From: an uncultured Saprospiraceae bacterium | GTDB lineage: Bacteria; Bacteroidota; Bacteroidia; Chitinophagales; Saprospiraceae | Length of the DNA stretch: 53,198 nt | Reading direction: 5' to 3' | Assembly: GCA_937927575.1 (NCBI GenBank) | Contig: CALBEE010000150.1 | Span: forward strand, 1-53,198 | Part shown: one piece after another, positions 34,927 through 44,516 of the stretch | Position numbering within the stretch: position 1 is the stretch's first letter | How the letters are laid out: every line of letters starts with the position of its first letter | Position numbers and translations under genes: made by a program | Notes under the pieces: generated by a model | Seen by the model: only the letters and a program-made list of their open reading frames with translations | What the model was told of the DNA's origin: nothing | Database searches by the model: none

Positions 34927-36714
34927 TTACTCTCTTAGTTTGAATAAGAAAGAAAAATCTAAAGAGGTATGTGAAGAGTTATAGATCAATGGATCCGTAA
35001 CTTCAATAACATCTAATACGCCATAAGCTTGTATGTAAGTTTCTCCGCCTTGCTCTAGCTTATCCACAGTAGCTATTCCACTTGCATTAAAACCAGCTTC
35101 AGGCACAGGCATCTCTATATGTTGCAATGGCTCACCTTCTATGTAGGTGAAGTCAAATTCGTATCTTATTGGCTCAGATGTCGGTAAGGTCTGAGTCCTA
35201 AATATCACATAATAATCAGTCGAATCTGTAAAGTCTTGTTTCCAATAGCTGAACGCAGTTGAAGAATCAATGTAAGTTGGATCCACTTCATATAAAAAGT
35301 TATTGCCACCATAGATATAATTTAAGTGTTCGACTATAAAATCTTCACACAAGGCTAGTTCTCCTACATCAATGAGCTCTTTTGGTTCAAATCGTTTCGA
35401 TTGACTTGCCCTCTCATTTTCCGGATCTACGGCAGTCACTTCGAATTCCACATCATCAGAACAGAATCGTAATTCCGCATCAAAAACTAAATCCTCCGTA
35501 ACATCAAAGAAATAGTTATACGACCCATGGCTTACCATTACGTACGTACTATTAGATAATTCAATACCGCATGCATTAATATGTCCAGCAAGATTCGAAT
35601 TAGAAATAGATAAGAAAAGCTCCATAGGGTCTAATACGGTATCTTCATCAAATGGACCAATATTTCCAACATGAATAATTTCACCGCATAAATTATATAG
35701 TTCAAAAGTGAGTTCTAAACCTTTAGGAACCTTACCGGTAAAATTTCCTTTTTCATCCGTATAACCAGATCCTACGCTTCCATCTTCTATCACTGTCATA
35801 TTGACCCTTGTATTATGTAAAGGAGCTCCATTACTTAATAGGGTTCCTGACAACTGAATCAGATCATAAGGATCATCACAATTCCAAAACGAAAAATGAG
35901 ATACTTTTCCTTCATATTTTCCATTTACCAAATTGGCAGTGCCTTCTTCTTTCCAGATGCCCAAACTTTCATCAAAATGCCAAAGTGGAATTTGACTGGG
36001 CGCATTCCCTACCAATGCTTCAGGAATTGGAATTGAGATGTCCACCTTATAACCATCCCTGATTATTACTTCTTCACTTTCCAGTGAATAACCTTTTCGC
36101 AATTCTACCGTGATCATTCCAAAAGTTGATAGTACAACTTGATTTTCTAGCACATCAACTCCCGTTAAATCACCAGGCATTCGGTCTAAAGTGCTCAAAG
36201 AGGTAGGGTCCAAATATGAGGCGAAAACTCTTACGTTTCCATCAAAAATTGATTCATTCGCACTAGCGAAACAATCTTTAGGAAATCGCAATTCGACGTC
36301 TTGGAAAGTGACAACTTGATCTTCACTAGAATTAATAACCGCCACATTCACAGGGTCAATCAATTCGATTTTTACTCTAGATATTGTTCCTTGCTGAGGA
36401 TAAAATTTTCTTGAACCAACTATGTACCCATCTTTTTCTGCGGTAATGAAAGTACCTCTCGAATTCATTGTCCTATTATTGAATCGAAATACACCATTTA
36501 CATCTGTTTTAATCGTTTTATTAAGATGCGTCACACTAGCATAAGAAATAGGTGCGCCATTCTCTTTTACAACAACACCCATTACAGAAGCATTTACATT
36601 TTCCACAGGAAGATATGCAGGAGGCGATACATCTATGATGTCGCTATCTTTTCTACAGGATTGCATCGCCAAAGCGGCAACCATGAAAAGCATTAATATT
36701 TTTATTGATTTCAT
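34927..36714 (-). CDS. Surface-type lipoprotein with carboxypeptidase-regulatory-like domains, ECF operon
   Basis: From the ATG at 36714 the protein is 595 residues. The signal MKSIKILMLFMVAALAMQSC ends in a lipobox cysteine, and RKDSDIID after it is acidic, as in lipoproteins displayed on the Bacteroidota surface (inference). A CarboxypepD-reg-like domain spans about 40-130 (VNASVMGVVVKENGAPISYASV, TDVNGVFRFNNRTM), and a second is near residue 300 (ISGTLLSNGAPLHNTRV, YTDEKGNFTGKV). An earlier in-frame ATG at 36771 adds an unlikely 19-residue leader. It is the first gene of the three-gene operon that continues with sigma and the barrel protein. Confidence 0.75.
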   Translation of the reverse strand: MKSIKILMLFMVAALAMQSCRKDSDIIDVSPPAYLPVENVNASVMGVVVKENGAPISYASVTHLNKTIKTDVNGVFRFNNRTMNSRGTFITAEKDGYIVGSRKFYPQQGTISRVKIELIDPVNVAVINSSEDQVVTFQDVELRFPKDCFASANESIFDGNVRVFASYLDPTSLSTLDRMPGDLTGVDVLENQVVLSTFGMITVELRKGYSLESEEVIIRDGYKVDISIPIPEALVGNAPSQIPLWHFDESLGIWKEEGTANLVNGKYEGKVSHFSFWNCDDPYDLIQLSGTLLSNGAPLHNTRVNMTVIEDGSVGSGYTDEKGNFTGKVPKGLELTFELYNLCGEIIHVGNIGPFDEDTVLDPMELFLSISNSNLAGHINACGIELSNSTYVMVSHGSYNYFFDVTEDLVFDAELRFCSDDVEFEVTAVDPENERASQSKRFEPKELIDVGELALCEDFIVEHLNYIYGGNNFLYEVDPTYIDSSTAFSYWKQDFTDSTDYYVIFRTQTLPTSEPIRYEFDFTYIEGEPLQHIEMPVPEAGFNASGIATVDKLEQGGETYIQAYGVLDVIEVTDPLIYNSSHTSLDFSFLFKLRE

Positions 36715-36918
36715 TCTTAATTTCTTTTTAAGTAACGATACTGGAATAGCTCTTAAGTATTCCGTTATCATATATTTTAATCATTCATTCAATCTAGCTA
36801 GAATAATTTCATAGCGCCGCAAGCATCGATTTACAAACTGCCCTATGCCTACTAGAAGGGAATGAAATTGAAAAAAGCTGCAACACCGATCAAAAAAGTT
36901 GAAAAAATCTCGAATTTA

Positions 36919-36942
36919 GGCACTTTCAAAGATAGAAGTGCC
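36919..36942. promoter_or_regulatory. Hairpin/palindrome with minus-strand -7 element between divergent genes
   Basis: GGCACTT (36919-36925) and AAGTGCC (36936-36942) form a 7-bp inverted repeat. Its loop contains CAAAGATA (36927-36934), which reads TATCTTTG, a -7 element, on the minus strand. It lies 213 nt before the lipoprotein start at 36714 and 29 nt before the plus-strand -7 element. Confidence 0.4.
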
Positions 36943-36970
36943 CCTATATAAGGTATCTGCCAAGAATGGC

Positions 36971-36978
36971 TATCTTTG
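36971..36978 (+). promoter_or_regulatory. -7 promoter element of the FG-GAP lipoprotein gene
   Basis: TATCTTTG matches TAnnTTTG and lies 23 nt before the ATG at 37002. No clear -33 TTG is visible 19 nt upstream. The early ATG at 36966 overlaps this element, which argues for the start at 37002. Confidence 0.5.
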
Positions 36979-37001
36979 CCGCCTATCGTAAAATTGATAC
37001 A

Positions 37002-40000
37002 ATGAAAGCTAAAATAACCTTCTATGCCCTGCTAATATTGGTGATATCTGCTTGTAAAACAGATCAACCTACTGAAGCTTTTTCTGGGCAATTATTTTCT
37101 CAGGTAGCTCCTTTACAATCCGGAGTATTCTTCGTCAATGGCATCAACGAATCTTGGCAACGAAATACAATGACATTTGACTATTTCTATAATGGTGCTG
37201 GGGTCGCTCTGGGTGATATCAATAACGATGGTCTAACGGATATCTTCTTCGCGGGTAATGATGTGACTAATAAATTATATCTCAATCAGGGGAATATGCA
37301 ATTCGAAGATATCACTCTGAATGCCTTGCAATCTTCTGTGAAATGGGCTTCCGGAGCGAGTATGATTGATATTAATAATGATGGATTCTTAGATATTTAT
37401 GTGTGTAATGGTGGACCCAATGCCGAAGCGGCTTTAAGGACTAATGATTTCTATATTAATAATGGTGACATGACATTTACCAACAAAGCAGAGAAAATGG
37501 GTGTCAATGATGCTGGTAGATCCGTCCAATCTTCTTTTTTCGATTATGATAGTGATGGTGATCTTGATCTTTGGGTAAACAATCACAGTCTTTATGATGG
37601 CAATTTAAATCAATGGCTCTCCAATCAAAATGACGAACCACAAAAGTCTAATCCTACTGGTAAAACTCGGTTGTATAGAAATGATGGAGGAATATTTACT
37701 GATGTAAGCCAAGAAGCGGGAATTTTTAAGGAAGCATTTGGTCTCGGTCTTGCCACTGCAGATTTTGATGATGATGGCGATATAGATGTGTATGTCGCTA
37801 ACGATTATTTCTTACCAGACTACTATTATATTAATAATGGTGATGGCACTTTTACCGATAAATCAAAATTACTACTCGCGCATACTTCATTCTATTCTAT
37901 GGGGTGTGATGCAGCAGATATAAACAACGACGGTGTACTAGATCTTGCTGTAGTAGATATGACTCCAGAAGATCATTATCGAAATAAAGTCCTTATGGAA
38001 TCTATGGATACTGAGCGATTTAGATACTTACATAACCGACTCAAATTTACAAGACAGTATATGTTTAACTCTCTCCAGATGGGAGGAGGATTTGGTAGTT
38101 TTCAGGAGGTAGGAAAAGCTTATGGTGTATCTCAATCTGAATGGAGTTGGTCTGCCTTATTAGCAGATTTTGACAATGATGGATATAAAGATTACTACAT
38201 AACTAATGGCTTTTACCGAGACACTAAAGACAACGATTTTAGACTAAAGCAAAAAGAATTTGAAAGTATGCCAGGTGCTCAGTTCAATGAGCAAGTATTC
38301 AATGAATTCTTAAAAATACTGAAAAGTACTCCAACACAAAATCAACTATATAGAAACGAAAAAGGAGAAAAATTTAGTAATCAAAGTACGGCATGGACTG
38401 ATATGGGACCAAGTTTTTCTAATGGTGCAGCTTATGGCGATCTTGACAATGATGGTGATCTTGATTTGGTAATTAATAATCTTCAAGACACGGCTACGAT
38501 TTTAGAAAACAAACTACCTAACTCTAATTATTTACAAGTACAACTGATCAATCCTACTAGGACGGCAGCCAGTGATCATGCAGTAGTGAAAATATTTCAA
38601 GGAGATAAAATACAAAGGGCAGATTACAATTTCTCGAGAGGCTATCAATCTAGCGTCCAACAGCGAATTCATTTTGGACTCGGAGATGATGCGATAGATA
38701 GTCTTTCTGTATCCTGGTCAGATGGTACACATTATGGTAGTTCGGATGTAAAGTCCAACCAAATGCTTACCATCAATAAACGAAGTGGTCAAGTGATCGC
38801 AAAAAACAATGATCGTGAGAATACACGATTTATGGATATCACTAGATCGACAGGCATGGATATATTTGTCGACGAAAGAGATCATGACGATTTTGCCACT
38901 GAGATTCTATTACCACATAAGTACTCCACCATGGGACCAGCGCTAGCTGTTGGAGATGTAGATGGTGATGGATTTGATGATTTTTATGTGGGTGGCTCAC
39001 AAGGTATAGCTGGAAGAATCTATACTGCTTCTGGCACCTCATTCTCGCCCATTGATAATAAGACTTTCACCTTAGATAGTAAGCATGAAGATCTAGGGGC
39101 GGTATTTTTAGACGTAGATAATGATGGCGATCAAGATCTTTATGTCGCTAGTGGTGGTGGAAGCGAAGCTGCAGTCAGTCCTATATTACAAGAAGACCGA
39201 CTCTACATAAATAGCGGAAACGGTTTTTTTGTGCGTAGTGTGATTAGTCTTCCAAAGACGGAATCTAGTACTAAAAGTATTACCAAATTAGATTATAATG
39301 GAGATGGTAAAATTGACTTATTTGTAGGTGGCCGTAATACGCCAGGAAAATACCCTTTAGCTGCAGAGTCCTACTTAATGATTAACACTGGAGGTAAATT
39401 TAGAATAGAAGACCTCTCAGCTATACAAGAGAATATGTGCGGAATGGTTACAGGTTCTGCGGTAGCTGATCTAGATCAAGATGGTAAAGATGAATTAATT
39501 ATTGTGGGTGAATGGTGTGCCCCTCAAATCTATAGTCAATCAGAAAACGGACTCGCTTTAGTTGAAAATGCTGCTTTGGCTGAGATGACTGGTTGGTGGC
39601 AATCTATACAGACTGTAGATATTGATAGAGATGGAGATCAAGATATCGTACTAGGAAATATGGGTGAGAATAATAAATTTCATCCTACTAAAGAAAAGCC
39701 ATTAGGTGTGCTGGCCTCAGACTTTGATGATAGTGGATCTATAGACATTGTACTGACTAAAGAATATAAGGGTAAGACTGTACCTGTAAGAGGTAAAGAA
39801 TGTTCGACAGAACAAATGCCATTTTTGCAAGAAAAATTTCCGACTTATGACGGCTTTGCTTCCTCTGGGATAGAAGACATTTTGGGCGCAGAAAAAGTTA
39901 GTTCTGCCAACCAAAAAGCCGTTACTACGATGAGTAGTATGATCTTAATCAATAACGGCGGAATGTCATTTGATGCTCAAAAATTACCTGCTCCAGCGCA

Positions 40001-40310
40001 ATGGTCTCCTATTCTTGACATGATTATTGACGACTTCGATAAAGATGGCCATACGGATATTGTAGTTGCTGGTAATCTCTATGATACAGAACCAGAAACT
40101 CCATCTTACGACGCTGGTCGAGGTTTACTATTAAATGGAAATGGAGATGGCACATTTACCACCAGCAATCTAATCCAATACTCAGGGCTTAATATAAGTC
40201 GAAATGTAAGAGCGATAGAACCTATAAAATTAGGCTCAAACCAAAAAGGAATATTAGTCGCAAATCATAATGACAAGATGCAATTATTCTTAACAAGAGA
40301 AGATTTTTAA
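37002..40310 (+). CDS. FG-GAP/VCBS-repeat lipoprotein with ASPIC/UnbV domain
   Basis: The signal MKAKITFYALLILVISAC ends in a lipobox cysteine, giving a 1102-residue protein. It has many FG-GAP/VCBS repeats with Ca-binding loops (GDINNDGLTDIF, DINNDGFLDIYV, DYDSDGDLDLWV, DFDDDGDIDVYV, DVDGDGFDDFYV), which form beta-propellers like integrin alpha chains. An ASPIC/UnbV domain is seen near the middle (FSRGYQSSVQQRIHFGLG, VSWSDGT). These large lipoproteins are abundant in Bacteroidota and probably surface-exposed for polymer binding. The stop overlaps the next start (TAATG). Confidence 0.87.
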   Translation: MKAKITFYALLILVISACKTDQPTEAFSGQLFSQVAPLQSGVFFVNGINESWQRNTMTFDYFYNGAGVALGDINNDGLTDIFFAGNDVTNKLYLNQGNMQFEDITLNALQSSVKWASGASMIDINNDGFLDIYVCNGGPNAEAALRTNDFYINNGDMTFTNKAEKMGVNDAGRSVQSSFFDYDSDGDLDLWVNNHSLYDGNLNQWLSNQNDEPQKSNPTGKTRLYRNDGGIFTDVSQEAGIFKEAFGLGLATADFDDDGDIDVYVANDYFLPDYYYINNGDGTFTDKSKLLLAHTSFYSMGCDAADINNDGVLDLAVVDMTPEDHYRNKVLMESMDTERFRYLHNRLKFTRQYMFNSLQMGGGFGSFQEVGKAYGVSQSEWSWSALLADFDNDGYKDYYITNGFYRDTKDNDFRLKQKEFESMPGAQFNEQVFNEFLKILKSTPTQNQLYRNEKGEKFSNQSTAWTDMGPSFSNGAAYGDLDNDGDLDLVINNLQDTATILENKLPNSNYLQVQLINPTRTAASDHAVVKIFQGDKIQRADYNFSRGYQSSVQQRIHFGLGDDAIDSLSVSWSDGTHYGSSDVKSNQMLTINKRSGQVIAKNNDRENTRFMDITRSTGMDIFVDERDHDDFATEILLPHKYSTMGPALAVGDVDGDGFDDFYVGGSQGIAGRIYTASGTSFSPIDNKTFTLDSKHEDLGAVFLDVDNDGDQDLYVASGGGSEAAVSPILQEDRLYINSGNGFFVRSVISLPKTESSTKSITKLDYNGDGKIDLFVGGRNTPGKYPLAAESYLMINTGGKFRIEDLSAIQENMCGMVTGSAVADLDQDGKDELIIVGEWCAPQIYSQSENGLALVENAALAEMTGWWQSIQTVDIDRDGDQDIVLGNMGENNKFHPTKEKPLGVLASDFDDSGSIDIVLTKEYKGKTVPVRGKECSTEQMPFLQEKFPTYDGFASSGIEDILGAEKVSSANQKAVTTMSSMILINNGGMSFDAQKLPAPAQWSPILDMIIDDFDKDGHTDIVVAGNLYDTEPETPSYDAGRGLLLNGNGDGTFTTSNLIQYSGLNISRNVRAIEPIKLGSNQKGILVANHNDKMQLFLTREDF

Positions 40311-40771
40311 TGTCAAAATATAGAGCGCTAAGTATTGAAGAATTAGAATCTTTAGAAAAAGAATTCGTAGATTTTTTAGTGCTGAATGGAATCATGCACG
40401 ATGATTGGATCAAAATGAAAAAAGAAGATCCTAGTGCAGCTCAGAAAATGACTGAACTATTTTCAGACGTAGTATGGGAGAGCATTTTACGAAAGGCCAA
40501 ATTTCTGGATTTTAGATCAGAGCATAGTATCAAGTGTTTTCAATGCTTAGAAGATAAAATCGTTTTGGTTGGAGTCGATAGTACGACTACAGATATGTCG
40601 AGTCCATCATTTATCTCCTTAGAAACTAAAGATTATCCTGACGATGTCGTGGCTTATACTACCGAAAAAAAATATAATAAAGTTAGAGAATTAGAGTTAT
40701 TCGAAATGCTTAATTGGGGCTGCGAAATATCTGAGGGGATTTTATTCAAACAATTATGTCTCGCCTTATAA
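40310..40771 (+). CDS. DUF6495 family protein
   Basis: The 153 residues begin MSKYRALSIEELESLEKEFVDFLVLNGIMHDDW and contain KIVLVGVDS and MLNWGCEISEGILFKQL. This fits a small cytosolic protein family (DUF6495) widespread in Bacteroidota. No catalytic motif is seen and no function is known. It starts in the stop codon of the lipoprotein gene (TAATG), implying translational coupling, though one product is exported and this one cytosolic. The name is recalled from memory. Confidence 0.65.
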   Translation: MSKYRALSIEELESLEKEFVDFLVLNGIMHDDWIKMKKEDPSAAQKMTELFSDVVWESILRKAKFLDFRSEHSIKCFQCLEDKIVLVGVDSTTTDMSSPSFISLETKDYPDDVVAYTTEKKYNKVRELELFEMLNWGCEISEGILFKQLCLAL

Positions 40772-40835
40772 GCCAACTTACAGCTTGATACTACTTGTTA
40801 ATCTTCGCAAAAGTGGTACTTAGCAAAATTGTTCT

Positions 40836-42419
40836 TTATTTACTCTTTACTATATACATCAACTGCCAATCTTCTCGTTTTCTAAACGTGTCTACTACTT
40901 CATAATTTTCTGGAATGTCGTGTCTACTAGTATCAATTATGAGATACAAATCTTCATCACTAATTTCAGAATTTCGATATGTAATAGCTTCTCTTTGAGT
41001 AGCGATATAAAATGAACCAGTATGATCTAATTTGCCATTTTTATATATCCCCAATTTTTCATTTTTATATTTCTTTCCTATTTCGATGGCTTGATTTTTC
41101 GCTAAAGTTCCGTAGTCATTCGCTTGCCTTATAGGCATTACAAACCAATTAAAACCCACTCTTAATATCAGCACTAACATCACTATAAAGAATGGACGGT
41201 AAGGTGGATCTTTAAAATAAATTATCGATAAAGAAACTAATGCAACTAGAAGCAATGAAACTTTCCATTTCCAACCTTCGATTTGCGGTACTTCATCTAA
41301 ACCAATTACAGTCAATGCAATAAAAGGTACTGCAATAATCACTAGTTGATACAATCTTCTTAACAATATTAATCGCCAACCTTCTCCTTCAATACTATAT
41401 AGATAAATAAGCACGGTAAAAATCAATGGAATCAACATCAAGATATATCTAGGATATGTGCCAGGCGAAATCCAATACACAATAACATTGGCTATAAAGC
41501 AAACTGCTACATAATGGATATATCTATTCGACTTGATTATTTGCCAAATATTTTTTCTTAAAAACATAACACCTAAAACCGACCATGGCAAAAAGTGGAA
41601 AATATTTTCAAACGGATAAGAAAATATATGCTTAATAGTTTTCCACAAACCATGTCTGAGAGGAGTACGTTGAGTACTTTGATCTAGCAAGCCCGGAACT
41701 ACAGATGTACTTTCATTATATACATCGTAGAGACTATAATAGCCACCTAGAATGGCGACCATCACTAATCCTCCAATAATATGTGGTAATGAAATTATTT
41801 TTTTAAGACTCTTATCTACATAATGATAAGCCGATAAGGTAAAACCAATAAAAATAAATGCAGGAAGACCTTTCAGTAAATAGGCAATTGCACCAAGGGA
41901 ATATGCCAAAATATACATATGCCAATACTTGCGCTTAGTACCAAAATGATACACAATAATAAACATCGAATAGATTACCCAAGAAAATCCTATATCAATC
42001 AATCCTCTAAAGGAATCCCAAAATATAATTCTTCCACATGTCAAGAAAAACAAAGCGATTAAGATTGGATATTTAATACTCTTAAAGTGAGGTTTATTGA
42101 CTCTATAGATCGTGTAGCAAAATAAAATTAAGCAAATGATGGTTGGAAATCTACTTGTAAACTCATCGGCTCTGCCAAAAAAAGTAAAACTTAAATGCAT
42201 CAACCAATTGTATAAAGGTGGCTTACTATAGTAATAAGAACCATTCACTGTGGGTACAATAAAATTGCCAGAGTAATCCATCTCTAGCGTGACTAAAGCT
42301 CTAATGGCTTCATCATTAATATAAGTGAGTAAACCTAGATTAATTAGTAAAGCGGGTATCGTCAATGCTATGATGATACCTAAATAGATATATAATCTTT
42401 TGTCTACGTACTTATCCAT
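40836..42419 (-). CDS. GT39/ArnT-like membrane glycosyltransferase
   Basis: The 527 residues hold about 11-12 membrane helices. The first periplasmic loop has the catalytic acidic pair INDEAIRALVTLEM, and a short downstream motif YSKPPLYNWLMHLSF is typical of the PMT/ArnT superfamily, GT39-like enzymes that use polyprenyl-phosphate sugars. The C-terminal soluble part is about 100 residues. The sugar and acceptor cannot be deduced. Its start overlaps the stop of the upstream M16 gene (TAATG), so the two are coupled. Confidence 0.82.
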   Translation of the reverse strand: MDKYVDKRLYIYLGIIIALTIPALLINLGLLTYINDEAIRALVTLEMDYSGNFIVPTVNGSYYYSKPPLYNWLMHLSFTFFGRADEFTSRFPTIICLILFCYTIYRVNKPHFKSIKYPILIALFFLTCGRIIFWDSFRGLIDIGFSWVIYSMFIIVYHFGTKRKYWHMYILAYSLGAIAYLLKGLPAFIFIGFTLSAYHYVDKSLKKIISLPHIIGGLVMVAILGGYYSLYDVYNESTSVVPGLLDQSTQRTPLRHGLWKTIKHIFSYPFENIFHFLPWSVLGVMFLRKNIWQIIKSNRYIHYVAVCFIANVIVYWISPGTYPRYILMLIPLIFTVLIYLYSIEGEGWRLILLRRLYQLVIIAVPFIALTVIGLDEVPQIEGWKWKVSLLLVALVSLSIIYFKDPPYRPFFIVMLVLILRVGFNWFVMPIRQANDYGTLAKNQAIEIGKKYKNEKLGIYKNGKLDHTGSFYIATQREAITYRNSEISDEDLYLIIDTSRHDIPENYEVVDTFRKREDWQLMYIVKSK

Positions 42420-43651
42420 TACTTAGGCAAGTAAATTATTTCATTACATTGCTCTGGTTTTAAAATCTCATTTGCTACACGCTTAATATCTACAGCAGTA
42501 ATGCTTTGATACTTTTCTGATTGTATATTGATCATGTCTGCATCTCCCAATATTTCGTAGTAAGCGAGATTCATTGCTTTATGAAGAACGCTTACTTCAG
42601 AGTATACCAAACTGCTTTCAGTTTTATTTCGGATTTTTTCTAACTCTTCTACTAAGACTCCATTGGTTTTGACATCTTCTAATTCTTTCCATATGACATC
42701 TCTAGCTTGATCAATAGATACACCTGGCATGGGTCTAGCCTCTACTATAAATAATCCTGGATCAAAAGTTCCAGAAATGAAAGCATCTATAGTACTGCAG
42801 ATAGATTGTTTATAAATATTGACAAAGAATCTACTAGATCTTCCATTCGCTAATATATCTGACAATAGATCTATGGCGTAATAATCATCATCTAACCTTT
42901 CGCACATATTAAATGCCATAATAATAGAAGGAAGTGGAACTGCTGCCTCTATCGTCTTGCTGCGAGGCCCTTCTTGTTTAGGTTCTTTTACTAAATTTCT
43001 AGAAGGAGTAACGCCTGCAGGAATATCATTAAAATATTTACTGATTTTTTGTTTTACCTCTTCTACATTGATGTTACCTGCCACCACTAACACTGCATTA
43101 TTCGGTCTATAGAATCTATAGAAAAAAGCTTCAACATCAACTAAATTAGCATTTTCAATATGCTCTGGTACCAGACCTATCGTAGGCCAACGATAGCTAT
43201 GCTCCTTATAGGCAAGATCACTTAGGTGGTGCCACATATCACCATAGGGTTGATTGAGGCAAGTCTCTTTAAATTCTTCTATTACGACTTTCTTCTGAGT
43301 AGATAATGACTTTTGACTAAAGTCTAGTTTCATCATTCGATCAGATTCTAACCACAGCGCCGTTTCAATATTTTGAGCTGGTAAGATGTTATAGAAGTTA
43401 GTCATATCACTATTAGTGAATGCATTATTCTCTCCACCTGCCATCTGAATGGGTTGATCAAAATCTGGAACGTTGGCAGAGCCACCAAACATCAAATGCT
43501 CAAACAGATGTGCAAATCCAGTTCGCTCTTTTTCTTCATCTCTTGAACCTACATCATATGCTACATTGACCACTGCCATTGGACTCGATGTATCTTGATG
43601 TAAAATGACACGAAGTCCATTATTCAGGACATACTTTTCAAATGATATCAT
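42419..43651 (-). CDS. M16 family zinc peptidase
   Basis: The inverted zinc motif H48-L-F-E51-H52 (FAHLFEHLMFGG) is present with the third ligand glutamate near residue 128 (VVIEEFKE). The second M16 domain includes NVEEVKQKI and the conserved R/Y region near 320 (EARPMPGVSIDQA). At 410 residues this is a single active M16B subunit. In many Bacteroidota two such genes lie side by side, one inactive, but here only one is seen. There is no signal peptide, so it is cytoplasmic or released by another route. Confidence 0.88.
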   Translation of the reverse strand: MISFEKYVLNNGLRVILHQDTSSPMAVVNVAYDVGSRDEEKERTGFAHLFEHLMFGGSANVPDFDQPIQMAGGENNAFTNSDMTNFYNILPAQNIETALWLESDRMMKLDFSQKSLSTQKKVVIEEFKETCLNQPYGDMWHHLSDLAYKEHSYRWPTIGLVPEHIENANLVDVEAFFYRFYRPNNAVLVVAGNINVEEVKQKISKYFNDIPAGVTPSRNLVKEPKQEGPRSKTIEAAVPLPSIIMAFNMCERLDDDYYAIDLLSDILANGRSSRFFVNIYKQSICSTIDAFISGTFDPGLFIVEARPMPGVSIDQARDVIWKELEDVKTNGVLVEELEKIRNKTESSLVYSEVSVLHKAMNLAYYEILGDADMINIQSEKYQSITAVDIKRVANEILKPEQCNEIIYLPK

Positions 43652-43719
43652 GTAATATTATTACGCTATATTTTTATAAATCGCTGCGTAAAGGTACTAC
43701 TATCCCCTAGAATGAGTTT

Positions 43720-44397
43720 TTAATCCTCGGCAAACGTTATCTGATCCAGAATATGATACCTCATAAAGTCCATAAAATCGGCTCGATCCATAAATTCAAA
43801 ACCCAAAGATTCAAGATGATCATTATGAATCTGACCATCAATCAATTCAAAACCTTTACGCTCCAGATGTTGGCATAGAGAGATAAAACCAAATTTGGAG
43901 GCATTACTAGCCTTTGCAAACATAGATTCGCCAATAAAACACTTGCCAATGGCCATTCCATACAAACCTCCTACCAATTCATCTTGATTATTCCATACTT
44001 CGACAGAATGCGCATAACCCATTTCATGAAGCTTAGTATAGGCCATTATCATTTCATTGGATAGCCAACCTCCTTCTTCCGGCTGACCCGCACGTTTGAC
44101 ATCGGCACAGGCTTGTATGACTTTACTAAAAGCTTGGTCTAGGGTATATCTATAAATCCCTCGATTCATGATGTTACGCATGGACTTACTTATTTTTACC
44201 CGTGAAGGTGATAACACGTATCTCTCTCGAGGGCTCCACCACATAATAGGATCGCCCTCTGCAAACCAAGGAAAAATTCCATAATGGTAAGCCAACAATA
44301 GTCTTTCAATTGAAAGGTCTCCACCTACCGCCAATACATCATGTTGATGATTAGATTCCGGATGAGGAAATACAATACTATCATTTAAAAGGACCAT
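43720..44397 (-). CDS. aat: Leucyl/phenylalanyl-tRNA-protein transferase
   Basis: Family signatures are FPHPESNHQHDVLAVGGDLSIERLLLAYHYGIFPWF, then MWWSPRERYVLSPSRVKISKS, GQPEEGGWLSNEMIMAYTKLHEMGYAHSVEVW, and GGLYGMAIGKCFIGESMFAK. The enzyme transfers Leu or Phe from aminoacyl-tRNA onto the N-terminal Lys/Arg of proteins, creating N-degrons. The length of 225 residues is usual. It lies downstream of clpS on the same strand but is separated from it by a strong terminator. Confidence 0.95.
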   Translation of the reverse strand: MVLLNDSIVFPHPESNHQHDVLAVGGDLSIERLLLAYHYGIFPWFAEGDPIMWWSPRERYVLSPSRVKISKSMRNIMNRGIYRYTLDQAFSKVIQACADVKRAGQPEEGGWLSNEMIMAYTKLHEMGYAHSVEVWNNQDELVGGLYGMAIGKCFIGESMFAKASNASKFGFISLCQHLERKGFELIDGQIHNDHLESLGFEFMDRADFMDFMRYHILDQITFAED

Positions 44398-44437
44398 GCC
44401 GCGAAAATATGACTTTGATTACAATCTAGCATAAGAC

Positions 44438-44480
44438 AAAAAAAGTAGCCATCTTTTGATATTCAAAGGATGGCTACTTT
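44438..44480 (-). terminator. Strong terminator between clpS and aat
   Basis: Arms 44442-44459 and 44463-44480 form an 18-bp stem with a single wobble pair and a 3-nt loop, followed on the minus strand by a 7-T tract. A second small hairpin, GTTGGAT (44484-44490) with ATCCAAC (44495-44501), precedes it. The position is directly after the clpS stop. Confidence 0.85.
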
Positions 44481-44516
44481 AAGGTTGGATATTGATCCAA
44501 CGTTATGTCTATTTTT

